From Bremerella sp. TYQ1 (GTDB lineage Bacteria; Planctomycetota; Planctomycetia; Pirellulales; Pirellulaceae): a stretch of 64,000 nt of DNA. This document shows, piece by piece, positions 44,050 to 52,958 of the stretch; within the stretch, counting starts at the first letter, position 1, and every line of letters begins with the position of its first letter. Where the stretch lies: positions 4,154,001 to 4,218,000 of the forward strand of contig NZ_CP083740.1 of the NCBI RefSeq assembly GCF_020150455.1, given 5' to 3'. The position numbers were made by a program, and so were the translations under genes. The notes under the pieces were generated by a model. That model did no database searches, was not told the origin of the DNA, and worked only from the letters and a program-made list of their open reading frames with translations.

Positions 44050-45027
44050 CTATTCGTAAATCGGAAAGAAGGTGTTAAACGCTGCCTCGCAGAAGTCGCC
44101 GGGATCGTTAAAGCGACGGTTCTGATTCAAATCGGACAGCTGAGTCATCTGGTCGTTCGTCAACTCGAAGTCAAATATTGCGCCATTTTCCTGTAAATGT
44201 TCCGCAGAACTTGCTTTCGGAATTACAATCGTTCCGCGCTGCACCGCCCATCGCAAAAGAACCTGGGCAGGCGACTTGCTCGCTTCCTTCGCCACCCCTT
44301 GTACCACGTCATGATTCAGCAGCGACTCGCTCTTCTCGGCCATGCCCAGCTGATAGTACGAGCTCGGCCCGAACGGCGAGAATGCCGTCACCGCAATCTT
44401 TTCCTGCGTGCAGTACCGCAGAAGTTTTTCTTGGGTTAAACGTGGATGAAGTTCTACCTGCAGCACGCTCGGGCGAATTTTCGCATACGACAGCAAGTCT
44501 CGAATCAACGACGTGCCGAAGTTGCAGATCCCGATGTTCTTCGCCAGGTTCGCGTCGACGAGCGACTCCATTGCTTGCCATGTCTCGGCGATCGGCACCG
44601 GCTGTTCGACCAATTGCGGCTCGCTCGCGTTCGGATCGTAAAACCATTCTGGCGGGTAACGATCTTCAAACGGTACGTACTTCAAAGAGATTGGAAAATG
44701 GACCAGGTACAAGTCGACATAGTCGAGCCCTAAGTCGCTCAGCGATTTCTCACACGCCGGGCGAACATGCTCCTTCGCGTGATACGTGTTCCAAAGCTTC
44801 GACGTAATCCACAACTCATCCCTCGTCGCGATCCCTTCGTCGACAATCCGCTTCAGCCCCTGCCCCACTTCCTGCTCGTTACCATAATCGCACGCACAGT
44901 CAAAGTGCCGATACCCGGCCTTGGCGGCGGCCACAATCACGTCGGCACAATGCGACTTGTCAATCTTCCAAGTACCCAGCCCCAATAAGGGCATCTGCGA
45001 ACCGGTACTAAGCGTCTGCGAATTCAT
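44050..45027 (-). CDS. aldo/keto reductase
   Basis: A 325-residue NAD(P)H-dependent reductase. The ATG at 45027 gives MNSQTLSTGSQMPLLGLGTWK, a normal family start (an in-frame ATG lies 15 bases upstream). The catalytic set is visible: Asp and Tyr in FDCACDYGNE, Lys in ITSKLW, His in YLVHFP. It resembles xylose-reductase-like AKR2 members, with FEDRYPPEWFYDP and IVIPKASSAEHLQENG; the substrate (an aldose or aldehyde) is a guess. The stop is 6 bases from the exchanger's start. Upstream are repeat elements and 70 bases of promoter room. Confidence 0.9.
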   Translation of the reverse strand: MNSQTLSTGSQMPLLGLGTWKIDKSHCADVIVAAAKAGYRHFDCACDYGNEQEVGQGLKRIVDEGIATRDELWITSKLWNTYHAKEHVRPACEKSLSDLGLDYVDLYLVHFPISLKYVPFEDRYPPEWFYDPNASEPQLVEQPVPIAETWQAMESLVDANLAKNIGICNFGTSLIRDLLSYAKIRPSVLQVELHPRLTQEKLLRYCTQEKIAVTAFSPFGPSSYYQLGMAEKSESLLNHDVVQGVAKEASKSPAQVLLRWAVQRGTIVIPKASSAEHLQENGAIFDFELTNDQMTQLSDLNQNRRFNDPGDFCEAAFNTFFPIYE

Positions 45028-45113
45028 GGGGCATGCATCCAAGAAAGGGAACCTTCAAGCGAGGCCCACTATAACACAATCCCCAGCCCCTGTCGGCGAT
45101 TGCCAATCAAAGC
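45028..45113. other. leader region of the aldo/keto reductase gene
   Basis: About 85 bases up to the first repeat copy. No clear -35/-10 pair; the promoter probably lies here because repeat elements lie beyond it. Confidence 0.35.
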
Positions 45114-45262
45114 GTAGGGTGCGTCTCGACGCACCAGGAATTGCCTGCCCGGTATCCCACAGCATCGCGTGGCAACGCCATCAACGAGCCTTCTACGTTA
45201 AAATGTGAAAGCCCAATGGCGATCGCATTCGTAATAACATGGTGCTTTGAAACGCACCCTAC
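45114..45262. repeat. 149-bp MITE-like inverted-repeat element (copy A)
   Basis: Ends GTAGGGTGCGTCTC and GAAACGCACCCTAC match in 13 of 14 as inverted repeats; just inside the left end GGTGCGTC and GACGCACC form a perfect 8-bp palindrome. The interior shares the segment CAGCATCGCGTGGCAACGCC with copy B. Length is exactly 149 bp in both copies. No open frame. It behaves like a non-autonomous transposon or a structured repeat. Confidence 0.8.
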
Positions 45263-45398
45263 GCTCCTTGCCATGGTAGATTAACGACATCTCGCCAGCT
45301 CCGAAGAAGCGACGTATCGTCCAAACGAAAAACTTGTCCCACTTACTTCTGATTCAGCATGCAGACGAAGACGACGGCATGGCACCCGGCCCATTTCC
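45263..45398. other. spacer between two repeat copies
   Basis: 136 bases between the two 149-bp elements, with no gene and no convincing site. Confidence 0.4.
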
Positions 45399-45547
45399 GT
45401 AGGGTGCGTCTCGACGCACCAAGTAGTGCCTGCCCGGCACCCAACAGCATCGCGTGGCAACGCCGTCAAGGGACTTTCAGCTCTACTAAGCGAAAGGGTC
45501 GATGGCAATTTCTCCGAAAACACATCGGGCGTTGAAACGCACCCTAC
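45399..45547. repeat. 149-bp MITE-like inverted-repeat element (copy B)
   Basis: Same length, orientation, ends and internal core as copy A, 136 bases away. The left end is identical over the first 22 bases; the right end differs only in the flank. The central third (about 45470-45525) has diverged more. The two copies are direct repeats, so recombination between them would delete 285 bp. Confidence 0.8.
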
Positions 45548-45772
45548 AGGCCATCGCCAAAGGTTCAAACACGCACGACCGGCGTAACAATGCTTCGCGG
45601 GGCTTCGAGTTTGCCTCGAATTTGGGTCCCGACTTGCATCGGGCCGGTTTGCGAGGCAGAATCGTAATAACTCGCCCAAATTGCCAAAAGCTCGCCAGGG
45701 ACCTGTCCGCCTTCGAGCGTGGCCCTGCCGAATTCGCTTCTATTGCAAAAGTCATCTGACGAGGTAGCCATC
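45548..45772. other. upstream region of the CxxCH-LRR gene
   Basis: About 225 bases holding the probable promoter of the downstream gene and a GAGGTAG ribosome site at 45761-45767. No gene is called. Confidence 0.4.
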
Positions 45773-46897
45773 ATGTTCGCGCGTATCGTTTTGTCGTCGG
45801 CACTTGCTGTCGTCGGAGTTGGCCTGATCAGCCAGCCCGCTTTCGCGATTCCATTTTTCTGGGAAGTCTTCAACGAGAAAGTCGTCCCTGCCGAGCCGAA
45901 GGAAGAGCCTGCCAAAAAGTTCGCGGCGGCCGCCACCGGTTCGAAGTGCAACGTCTGCCATATCGATGGGCAAAGCAAAAAGGAACGCAACGCTTACGGC
46001 GCAGCACTCGACGAACTGCTGGACAAAGCAAACTTCGGCAAGGACCGTCTCGAGAAGGAAAAAGACAAAGCGACCGCAGAAGTGGCCGCCGCTCTCGAAA
46101 AAGTGAAAGCGATGAAAGTCAACGCCGACGACGAAAAGTCGCCGACGTTTGCCGACAACATCAGCGCCGGAAACCTTCCTTCCGACATCGCCAAAGCGGA
46201 ACCGAAACCGGAGCCTCAGCCAGAACCGATGCCGGCCGCTGCCGAAGGGGAAAAAGAATCAGGTCTCGTGCTCGATCAAGCCGCGCTCGACAAGTTGAAA
46301 GCCGAGATCAAGCAGGAAGTCAAAGCGGAACTTTCGACCGATCTTCGCAAAGCCATGGCCGACGCCATCAAGACGCAGCTGCAAGTGATCGAGATTGTCA
46401 AAGCCAATCCTGCGCCAACGGTTGACGATGCCACCGAAGAAGAAGCGATCAAGCAGATCGTCGCCAAAGGAGGCCGCGTGAATCTGCTCGCACAAAACTC
46501 AGACGAGAAAGTCGTGTCGTTTCACCTGAGCGACAAGCCAATCGATGACGAAGCCCTCAAGCTGGTTCGCAACCTGCGAAACGTGGTCGAAGTCAACGCC
46601 CGTGGTACGGCCATCACCGATGAAGGAATCAAGCATTTGGTCGGCCTGCCCAATTTGCAGCGACTGAATCTCGCTCAAACCAACGTCACCGACGCCGCAC
46701 TGATTTACCTGGTGCCGCACACGAAGCTGGAGTACTTGAACTTGTACGGGACGAAAGTGACCGACAAGGGAATCGATGTGCTGGCCAACATCACCAGCCT
46801 GAAGAACTTGTACCTCTGGCAAACCGGCGCGTCGAAAGAAGGTGCCGAGGAACTTGAGTCGCAGCTGACCGGACTGGAAGTCAACGTCGGTAGCTAA
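45773..46897 (+). CDS. exported CxxCH (haem c motif) plus leucine-rich repeat protein
   Basis: A 374-residue protein. The ATG at 45773 opens a signal peptide (MFARIVLSSALAVVGVGLISQPAFA), and GAGGTAG lies 6 bases before it. A single c-type haem motif, Cys59-Asn-Val-Cys-His63, is followed by a charged helical stretch (about 75-110, EKEKDKATAEVAAALEKVKAMK), a Pro/Glu linker (about 140-160), a second helical region (KLKAEIKQEVKAELSTDLRKAM), then 4-5 leucine-rich repeats with L-x-x-L-x-L-x-x-T-x-V/I-T-D pattern (about 285-365). Putative periplasmic cytochrome with protein-binding repeats. CxxCH alone does not prove haem attachment. Monocistronic, with a clear terminator. Confidence 0.85.
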   Translation: MFARIVLSSALAVVGVGLISQPAFAIPFFWEVFNEKVVPAEPKEEPAKKFAAAATGSKCNVCHIDGQSKKERNAYGAALDELLDKANFGKDRLEKEKDKATAEVAAALEKVKAMKVNADDEKSPTFADNISAGNLPSDIAKAEPKPEPQPEPMPAAAEGEKESGLVLDQAALDKLKAEIKQEVKAELSTDLRKAMADAIKTQLQVIEIVKANPAPTVDDATEEEAIKQIVAKGGRVNLLAQNSDEKVVSFHLSDKPIDDEALKLVRNLRNVVEVNARGTAITDEGIKHLVGLPNLQRLNLAQTNVTDAALIYLVPHTKLEYLNLYGTKVTDKGIDVLANITSLKNLYLWQTGASKEGAEELESQLTGLEVNVGS

Positions 46898-46926
46898 GTC
46901 GCTTCTCGCTCGACCATCGAAAATCA

Positions 46927-46968
46927 AATCGCGTGACGACGTCGACCGATGTTGTCACGCGATTTTTA
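46927..46968 (+). terminator. terminator after the CxxCH-LRR gene
   Basis: AATCGCGTGAC and GTCACGCGATT form a perfect 11-bp stem with a loop of about 16 bases, followed by TTTT. Confidence 0.88.
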
Positions 46969-47315
46969 TGCGCCGTTAGTGGCGAACACGATGCCCTTAT
47001 TCTCGCCTCACTCCTCGGCCAACCTCCGTGGGAGATATTATAACCAAGTATTGTCCAAGCATGCGCGAACTATTCGCGACTTATTGATCTTACAAACGGT
47101 TTTGAGTCTGTTTTCCTCGATAGTTTGCGCGTTACCAAGGCTCGAATTAAGGGTAGAGTGCCTCAGGCGAACGAGGAACGCCAACAAGAAGACGCGTAAC
47201 TCTCCGGAATGACGCGCATTTCAAAACTTCCTTAGGTACTTGGACATTCGTTTGGTAGAATGTCAGCACCTCCGTTCTTTGTGCCAAAGCTCGTTGGCAA
47301 TTCAGACGTTATCGC
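46969..47315. other. intergenic region without a supported gene
   Basis: About 350 AT-richer bases between convergent genes. An 87-codon frame starts inside the terminator and has no convincing content. No hairpin or repeat seen. Confidence 0.45.
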
Positions 47316-48491
47316 TTAAACCTCTTCCGGATTCAGCCGGGCATACGCTTCGTCGGCCCAGGGGGAGTCGGGGTTAAGCTGCAGACATTTCTCCCAATGC
47401 GACGCCGCTTCACGCTCGCGGCCGAGCTCGTCGAGCGTTCGTGCGAGATGGTAGTGAGCGTCGCAGTAGTCGTCGTACACTTCGATCGCGTCTCGCAGTG
47501 CGGTGACCGCTTCGACCAGTTGGCCTGACTCCGCCAACACGCAGCCCAAGTTGGCTCGCGCCTCGATCATTTCCGGGTCCAGCTCGATCGCCGTGTGATA
47601 GCGTTCGATCGCTCCGTCCAAGTGGCCTGCTCGATACAGCAGTTCGGCCAGGCGGAACGATCGCTCCGCATTCGGTCCCCCGATCGACAACGCCGACCGT
47701 AGGCACCGAATTGCTTCTTCGAGCTGTTCGTCATCTTCGTAGTCGGCAGCTCGAGCGTCCCACTGGGCGGCAGTCTCGGGGGTTTCGCTGCCGGGATCGA
47801 CGACGTTGAACGCTTCGGTGAAGTCCTCTTCGCGGTCGAAATCGAACCGCATTTGGCCGCCTGGCTCGACGAGCCCTTCCCCTTGCCGCAGCAAAATGTC
47901 GCGTCCTTCGACCATGACCGACAGCTGAACCAGCGGCCGCTGCACATCCGGCAGGTATTCCGAGATGGCCGAGAGCTGCCGCTCGATCCGATCAGGCGAC
48001 ATGCCAGAGGCCAACATCGAAGCCAACTGCTTCGCCGTGGCGACTTCGCGATAGTCGAAGTAGGGCAAGCTGCGAACTTGTCGGGCCGGGACAATCAGGC
48101 CTCGCCGATGCCAGCGGCGGATGATTGATTTCGAGACCCCCAACAAGTCCGATAGCATCGCGGGGGTGTACAGCCGGTGCAGCTTCTGATGCGGTTCGAT
48201 CAGCCCGAGCCACTGCCAGAGGGTGGTTTCGCTGATGAACTTAAGATCGCCGGCAGCGGCTTTTTCTTGGAGTTCTTCCGAGATGGCTTGATCGCCGAGC
48301 CCGCCCAGATCGTTCTCGCCAAAGACGACGATATCGACGCGATCGTCGACTTTTTCGCTGGGGGTGGCCTCCGCTTCTCGTAGGGCCGCGAAGACCTCGC
48401 GCCGCGTCATTCCGGCCAGCTTGCCGACAATGGCGACTCGTTTGCCCGACAGATCGCCGGCTTCGTTCTGATTGGCCCAATCCGTTGCCAC
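47316..48491 (-). CDS. BRCT-MerR-TPR fusion protein
   Basis: A 391-residue cytoplasmic protein with three parts. Residues about 14-90 look like a BRCT domain of the DNA-ligase type (LSGKRVAIVGKLAGMTRREVF...VDIVVFGEND). Residues about 105-180 are a MerR-type winged helix (YTPAMLSDLLGVSKSIIRRWHRRGLIVPARQVRSLPYFDYREV...). Residues about 250-391 are TPR repeats (AERSFRLAELLYRAGHLDGAIERYHTAIELDP...). The GTG at 48491 is chosen because it sits just before the BRCT domain; an in-frame GTG at 48569 would add 26 residues. Probably a DNA-binding regulator that senses partner proteins. I do not know a named family with this order. Confidence 0.8.
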   Translation of the reverse strand: MATDWANQNEAGDLSGKRVAIVGKLAGMTRREVFAALREAEATPSEKVDDRVDIVVFGENDLGGLGDQAISEELQEKAAAGDLKFISETTLWQWLGLIEPHQKLHRLYTPAMLSDLLGVSKSIIRRWHRRGLIVPARQVRSLPYFDYREVATAKQLASMLASGMSPDRIERQLSAISEYLPDVQRPLVQLSVMVEGRDILLRQGEGLVEPGGQMRFDFDREEDFTEAFNVVDPGSETPETAAQWDARAADYEDDEQLEEAIRCLRSALSIGGPNAERSFRLAELLYRAGHLDGAIERYHTAIELDPEMIEARANLGCVLAESGQLVEAVTALRDAIEVYDDYCDAHYHLARTLDELGREREAASHWEKCLQLNPDSPWADEAYARLNPEEV

Positions 48492-48692
48492 GTGCCAAAA
48501 TCCCAGAAAGCGGGCCGCCCCGCTGGTCCCCACCGCGGGAAAAGGCTGCGGGCAAACCCTTTCCTTCACAAGGTTTAGCCTACTGCAAGAGCGGCCCAGG
48601 GACTAGGCCCGAAATGGCGGCAACCTTGTTTCTCGGCAGCGGATCGATTAGGTATGGAATCCGCCGAACACCCACTTTTTGACGAGATCATC

Positions 48693-50144
48693 ATGCTTCG
48701 AATCGGTTTGACCACGGCGATTTTCGCCCTGCTGCTCGTCCGCGTAGCCACCGCGGAAAACAACTATAACGTTCTGTTCATTGCCGTCGACGACTTGCGG
48801 CCCGAGCTTGGCTGCTACGGACGTTCCCCATCGGTGAGCCCTTCGCTGGATGAAATGGCGAAACAGTCGGTCCTGTTTCAAAATCATTTCGTGCAAGTTC
48901 CGACATGTGGGGCTTCGCGATACGCGCTACTTACCGGACGCAGCCCGGCGAAAACAAATGCCCTGGGGAACGAGGCTTTATACAGTGGCAAAGTGGCGTT
49001 GTCACACAAGCAGTTGCCGGGAGCTCAGTCTCTGCCGGAACTGTTCCGGCGAAGCGGATACCACACCACGCTGATCGGCAAGGTGTCGCACACGGCCGAC
49101 GGAAAAGTGTATGCCTATAACGGTAAGGGAGATGGCCGCGACGAAGTGCCGCATGCCTGGGACGAATTGGCGACGCCGTATGGTCCGTGGAAGCGAGGCT
49201 GGGGCATCTTCTTCGCCTACGCTGACGGAAAGCATCGCGAAGATGGGGGTGGGCACCAAGACCTGATGCAGTTCACCGTCGAGAACGATACCGATCTTCC
49301 CGACGGGATGATGGCCGAAACCGCGGTCGAAAAGCTTAAAGCATACGGCGAAAGTGGCCAGCCATTTTTTATGGGGCTTGGCTTCTTCAAGCCGCACCTG
49401 CCGTTTGTGGCTACCAAGCAGGACTGGGAAGCGGTCGACCAAATGGATATCGAACCTGCTCCGCACGGGACGAAACCCGAAACCAACTATTGGCATTCCT
49501 CTGGAGAGTTCTACAAATACAAGACCGACTATCCCAAGTCAAATCCGCTGGCTAAGGAAGACCAAGTCACCGCTCGCAAAGCGTACCTCGCCTGCGTGCG
49601 TTACACCGATCGGCAGATTGGCAAAGTGCTTCAAGGGCTAAAAGCAAGCGGCTTAGAGGACTCGACGATCGTGGTCGTCTGGGGCGATCATGGTTGGCAC
49701 TTGGGCGAAAGTGCGTTGTGGGCCAAGCACGTTACCCACGAACGTGCACTGCGTAGTCCCTTGCTCATTAAAGTGCCTGGCGTGACCGATGGTGGAAACG
49801 TTACTCCGGCACTCGCGGAAACACTCGACATTTATCCAACGCTGGTCGAACTTTGTCAGCCAAAGTTTCAAGAGACGCAGTTCCCACTGGATGGTATCAG
49901 TTTGGCTCCGCTGCTTCACGGCAAAAACGATTCGGTCCGGGACGTTGCGATCAGTTATTGGCGTGGCGGCAATGTCAGCATTCGAGACGAACAATATCGA
50001 TTGATCATGCAAAACGCCAAAGGCAAACCGCAGAAGATTGAACTGTACGATATTAGCGAGACGCCCGATCCCGTTGAAAACCTGGCCACGCAGAAACCGG
50101 ACGTGGTCTCGAAGTTACTCCAAGCCGCGCAGGATGCATCGTAA
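48693..50144 (+). CDS. secreted sulfatase (iduronate-2-sulfatase-like)
   Basis: A 483-residue sulfatase. The ATG at 48693 opens a signal peptide (MLRIGLTTAIFALLLVRVATA). Metal-binding AVDDLRPELGCYG is near residue 30, and the FGly motif is Cys72-Gly-Ala-Ser-Arg (TCGASRYALLTGRSP), the C-x-A-x-R variant. Further marks are GLGFFKPHLPF and WGDHGWHLGE near 335. This resembles iduronate-2-sulfatase-like members, frequent in planctomycetes for sulfated glycans. Its stop is 2 bases before the CorA start, so the two are probably one message. Confidence 0.93.
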   Translation: MLRIGLTTAIFALLLVRVATAENNYNVLFIAVDDLRPELGCYGRSPSVSPSLDEMAKQSVLFQNHFVQVPTCGASRYALLTGRSPAKTNALGNEALYSGKVALSHKQLPGAQSLPELFRRSGYHTTLIGKVSHTADGKVYAYNGKGDGRDEVPHAWDELATPYGPWKRGWGIFFAYADGKHREDGGGHQDLMQFTVENDTDLPDGMMAETAVEKLKAYGESGQPFFMGLGFFKPHLPFVATKQDWEAVDQMDIEPAPHGTKPETNYWHSSGEFYKYKTDYPKSNPLAKEDQVTARKAYLACVRYTDRQIGKVLQGLKASGLEDSTIVVVWGDHGWHLGESALWAKHVTHERALRSPLLIKVPGVTDGGNVTPALAETLDIYPTLVELCQPKFQETQFPLDGISLAPLLHGKNDSVRDVAISYWRGGNVSIRDEQYRLIMQNAKGKPQKIELYDISETPDPVENLATQKPDVVSKLLQAAQDAS

Positions 50145-50146
50145 AC

Positions 50147-51229
50147 ATGAAGTTGCCCATTGATTTGCAGTTTCTCCGCCGTCCGTTTGAACGTCGCACG
50201 CCGCCTGGCTCTGCCCCCGGCACGGCCACGAAACCGGAAGAGGAAATCGCATCTCACGTTCATGTCACCGCGTTCAGTCCGAACGAAATCAAAGAAGAAG
50301 TCATCACCGAAGTTGAAGACCTGCGTGAGTATCTGGGCAACTACGACGTGACTTGGATTCATGTCCACGGTCTGGGGCATACGGCTCAGCTTCGTCAAAT
50401 GGCCGATATGTTCGAGCTGCACCCGCTGGTTTATGAAGACATCCTGCATCCTCATCAACGTGCCAAAGCCGAAGAGTATGGCGACTATGCATTTATCGTG
50501 GCCCGAATGGTCGAGCTGGAACCGCGACTCGATACGCGGCAGCTGAGTATGGTGGTCGGCGACAACTATGTCTTGAGTATCGAAGAGGCGAGCGACAACA
50601 ACTATTTGGAACCGGTTCGCGAACGGCTTCGCAAGCCAGTCGGACGCATTCGCCAGATGAAAGCGGATTACCTTTCCTACGCACTGCTCGATACCGTCAT
50701 CGACCACTACTTTCCCGTGGTCGAATCGTTTGGCGATCGGCTCGATGCGATCGACGACCCTTTGGCAGCTGGTTACACGAACGACATCATTCCCGAGATC
50801 CAACGTATCAGCAGCGATTTGCTAACCATTCGCCGCAATTTACTGCCACATCGGGAAGCGATTCGAAACATGATGGGGGCCCGTTTCACGCGGTATACCG
50901 ACAACACAACCGTCTTCCTGCGCGATGCCGACGACCATACGTCACAGCTTCTCGACGCAATCGATGCGTACCGCCAGATTTGCTCGGACATGCGAGATTT
51001 CCACTTCGCACTGACAAGTCAGCGGGCCAACGAAGTGACCAAGACGCTGACGATCATCGCCACGGTTTTCATCCCGCTTAGCTTTATCGCCGGCGTGTAC
51101 GGAATGAACTTCGAGGACATGCCCGGCCTCGATTGGAAGTATGGCTACGAGTTTTGCTGGCTATTGATGATTGGCGTAGCGGTTGGCTTCATCGGCTGGT
51201 TTTACAGCCGCGGCTGGTTCAAAGGATAG
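50147..51229 (+). CDS. corA: CorA-type magnesium/cobalt transporter
   Basis: A 360-residue transporter. A large cytoplasmic N-terminal domain (about 35-285) ends in two membrane segments, the first followed by the universal YGMNF motif (near residue 325), then a short external loop and the second segment. Length and architecture are typical of CorA pentameric channels for Mg2+ (or Co2+/Ni2+). The gene starts 2 bases after the sulfatase stop and converges on the small minus-strand gene 3 bases away. Coupling of a sulfatase with CorA is unusual and may reflect only local operon arrangement. Confidence 0.93.
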   Translation: MKLPIDLQFLRRPFERRTPPGSAPGTATKPEEEIASHVHVTAFSPNEIKEEVITEVEDLREYLGNYDVTWIHVHGLGHTAQLRQMADMFELHPLVYEDILHPHQRAKAEEYGDYAFIVARMVELEPRLDTRQLSMVVGDNYVLSIEEASDNNYLEPVRERLRKPVGRIRQMKADYLSYALLDTVIDHYFPVVESFGDRLDAIDDPLAAGYTNDIIPEIQRISSDLLTIRRNLLPHREAIRNMMGARFTRYTDNTTVFLRDADDHTSQLLDAIDAYRQICSDMRDFHFALTSQRANEVTKTLTIIATVFIPLSFIAGVYGMNFEDMPGLDWKYGYEFCWLLMIGVAVGFIGWFYSRGWFKG

Positions 51230-51232
51230 TGT

Positions 51233-51706
51233 CTATCGCTGCGCCAGAAATGGATTCGGCATGTGTGGATAGAAGTTGAAGATCCTCCATCGCGAATGCA
51301 TGCCGTTGTCGAATTGGCACTGCACATGAAAGACATAAGGCCGAATTTCAGTCAGGTTTTGATACCCGACTTCGACTTTCATGTAGCCATCTCGGTCACC
51401 AAGGAGCTGCTTGATGGAATCTTCCATCTGCTTGTACTCGCCTCCGGAACCGTTGTTGGCATGCCCATGCATCGCCACAATATTTCCGCTCGCCGCATCA
51501 CCCGGGCCGCCAAACTGATCGGCAATCAGGTGCCCATGATGATCGAACGCAGAGCGATAGTACCCGCTATGAGGTCCTCGGCCTGCCACGAAACGAATTT
51601 TTCCCTCGAAGCATGTGGTCCGGAATTGTCCGCCGGGCAGTTGGTCTTCAGTGACTTGGAAAATCAAATCGGGCGATTTGCCAACGACATTGCGCATGCG
51701 AGCCAT
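51233..51706 (-). CDS. conserved hypothetical protein
   Basis: A 157-residue protein with a strongly beta composition (LPGGQFRTTCFEGKIRFVAGRGPHSGYYRS..., GYMKVEVGYQNLTEIRPYVFHVQCQF) and no signal or membrane segment. GGAAGGAAT lies before the ATG at 51706. It is preferred over the overlapping plus-strand frame because of composition and the ribosome site. The family is not recognised. The last codon lies 3 bases from the CorA stop on the other strand (convergent). Confidence 0.7.
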   Translation of the reverse strand: MARMRNVVGKSPDLIFQVTEDQLPGGQFRTTCFEGKIRFVAGRGPHSGYYRSAFDHHGHLIADQFGGPGDAASGNIVAMHGHANNGSGGEYKQMEDSIKQLLGDRDGYMKVEVGYQNLTEIRPYVFHVQCQFDNGMHSRWRIFNFYPHMPNPFLAQR

Positions 51707-51997
51707 GATTCAGGTGATTCCTTCCGCAGGACAAAAACCTTGGGGGTAATCGGCATCATACCGTCTGATAGCAGGGGTCGAAAATGAAATCCGAGTTAAT
51801 CGAACCTCTCGACGACGTATTTACGCGTAAGAAGCTGTGCCTAAAAAGGTGGTCACCTCTGTTGAGGGGTGTTAAAACCGATTAATCTAGGACGAGTGCT
51901 CGTCTTTTCGCAAGTAGTTGCGGTAGACTGGAGATAACTCATCTGACGGCAATCGATTAACGCACGCCGCATCGGCAAGGGATAGAAAAGCTCCTCG

Positions 51998-52945
51998 ATG
52001 GTAGCTCCGTGGAACACCGAGGCAATCGACTCACAATTCAAAGTCGTGACGCCGGAAAACATCGCGTTCAACTACCAGGTCGCCGGACCCTTCCGTCGCT
52101 TGCTTGCTTTTCTGTTGGATTTGGCCATCCGTGCCGCGGTGATCGTCGCGTTCTTCATCATGCTGGCCATCGCTGGCGTTGGTAACGCGTTGGCTCAAGC
52201 GGGCCTGGAAGACCTGATGGTCGCCATGATGACGCTGGCTGCCTTCTTCTTCAATTGGTTCTACATGGCCGCCTTCGAATATTGGTGGAATGGAACCACG
52301 CCGGGTAAGTGGCTGTTGAACTTACGTGTGACGACCGACGAAGGCGAACCAATCAATCTGTTTCAGTCGGCCGTACGAAACTTGTTTCGTTATGTCGATA
52401 TGTGGCCGATGGTTCCCCTTCCCTTCGCGGCGATGCGGGAAGAGATGACCGCCGAACCGATTGTCGTGACGTTTCTGTTCGCGTTGATCGTCCCGATTTT
52501 TAATAAACGTTTTCAGCGGATCGGCGACTTGATCGCGGGAACGATGGTGGTGATCGAAGATCGTTCGTGGCTGATGAAAGTCGCCAAGATCGAAGACGAC
52601 CGTGCCCGACTGTTGGCTGATTACATTCCGCCCAATTTCGTCGCGCCGCGAAGTATGGTCAAAGCGGTGGCCACATATGTCGAACGGCGACGTTACTTCA
52701 CGACGGCTCGCCGCCGCGAGATCGCTCGGCATTTGGCGGAACCATTGTTGGAAAAGTTTGGTTTGCCTGCCGATACCAGCTACGATCTACTCCTCTGTGC
52801 TCTGTATTATCGCACGTTCCTGTCAAAGCAATCGACCGATGGAACCAAGGATGATGCCGAGCTATTGCAGAACCCAGCCCACCAAGCCAATCCGTATGCC
52901 GGAAATGCTGCGTCACAGTCACTCGCGGAAACGAATTTAAAGTAG
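51998..52945 (+). CDS. RDD family membrane protein
   Basis: A 315-residue protein. The N-terminal RDD domain is marked by FNYQVAGPFRRLLAFLLDLAIRA (the R-x-x-A-x-x-x-D pattern), followed by three or four membrane segments (about 42-62, 72-95, 150-167) with TPGKWLLNLRV and RIGDLIAGTMVVIED. The C-terminal 130 residues are cytoplasmic and helical (YVERRRYFTTARRREIARHLAEP...). First gene of the cluster that ends with DUF58; SpoIIM follows after 13 bases. RDD proteins are often ion or substrate transporters, but the role in this type of cluster is not known. Confidence 0.9.
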   Translation: MVAPWNTEAIDSQFKVVTPENIAFNYQVAGPFRRLLAFLLDLAIRAAVIVAFFIMLAIAGVGNALAQAGLEDLMVAMMTLAAFFFNWFYMAAFEYWWNGTTPGKWLLNLRVTTDEGEPINLFQSAVRNLFRYVDMWPMVPLPFAAMREEMTAEPIVVTFLFALIVPIFNKRFQRIGDLIAGTMVVIEDRSWLMKVAKIEDDRARLLADYIPPNFVAPRSMVKAVATYVERRRYFTTARRREIARHLAEPLLEKFGLPADTSYDLLLCALYYRTFLSKQSTDGTKDDAELLQNPAHQANPYAGNAASQSLAETNLK

Positions 52946-52958
52946 AGGAACCACGGCG

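Noticed and set aside
46949..47212. Frame of 87 codons after the CxxCH-LRR gene
   Set aside because: Starts inside the terminator hairpin and has no supporting feature.
51263..51787. Plus-strand frame overlapping the 157-residue minus-strand gene
   Set aside because: The minus-strand frame has the better ribosome site and composition and is convergent with corA as expected.
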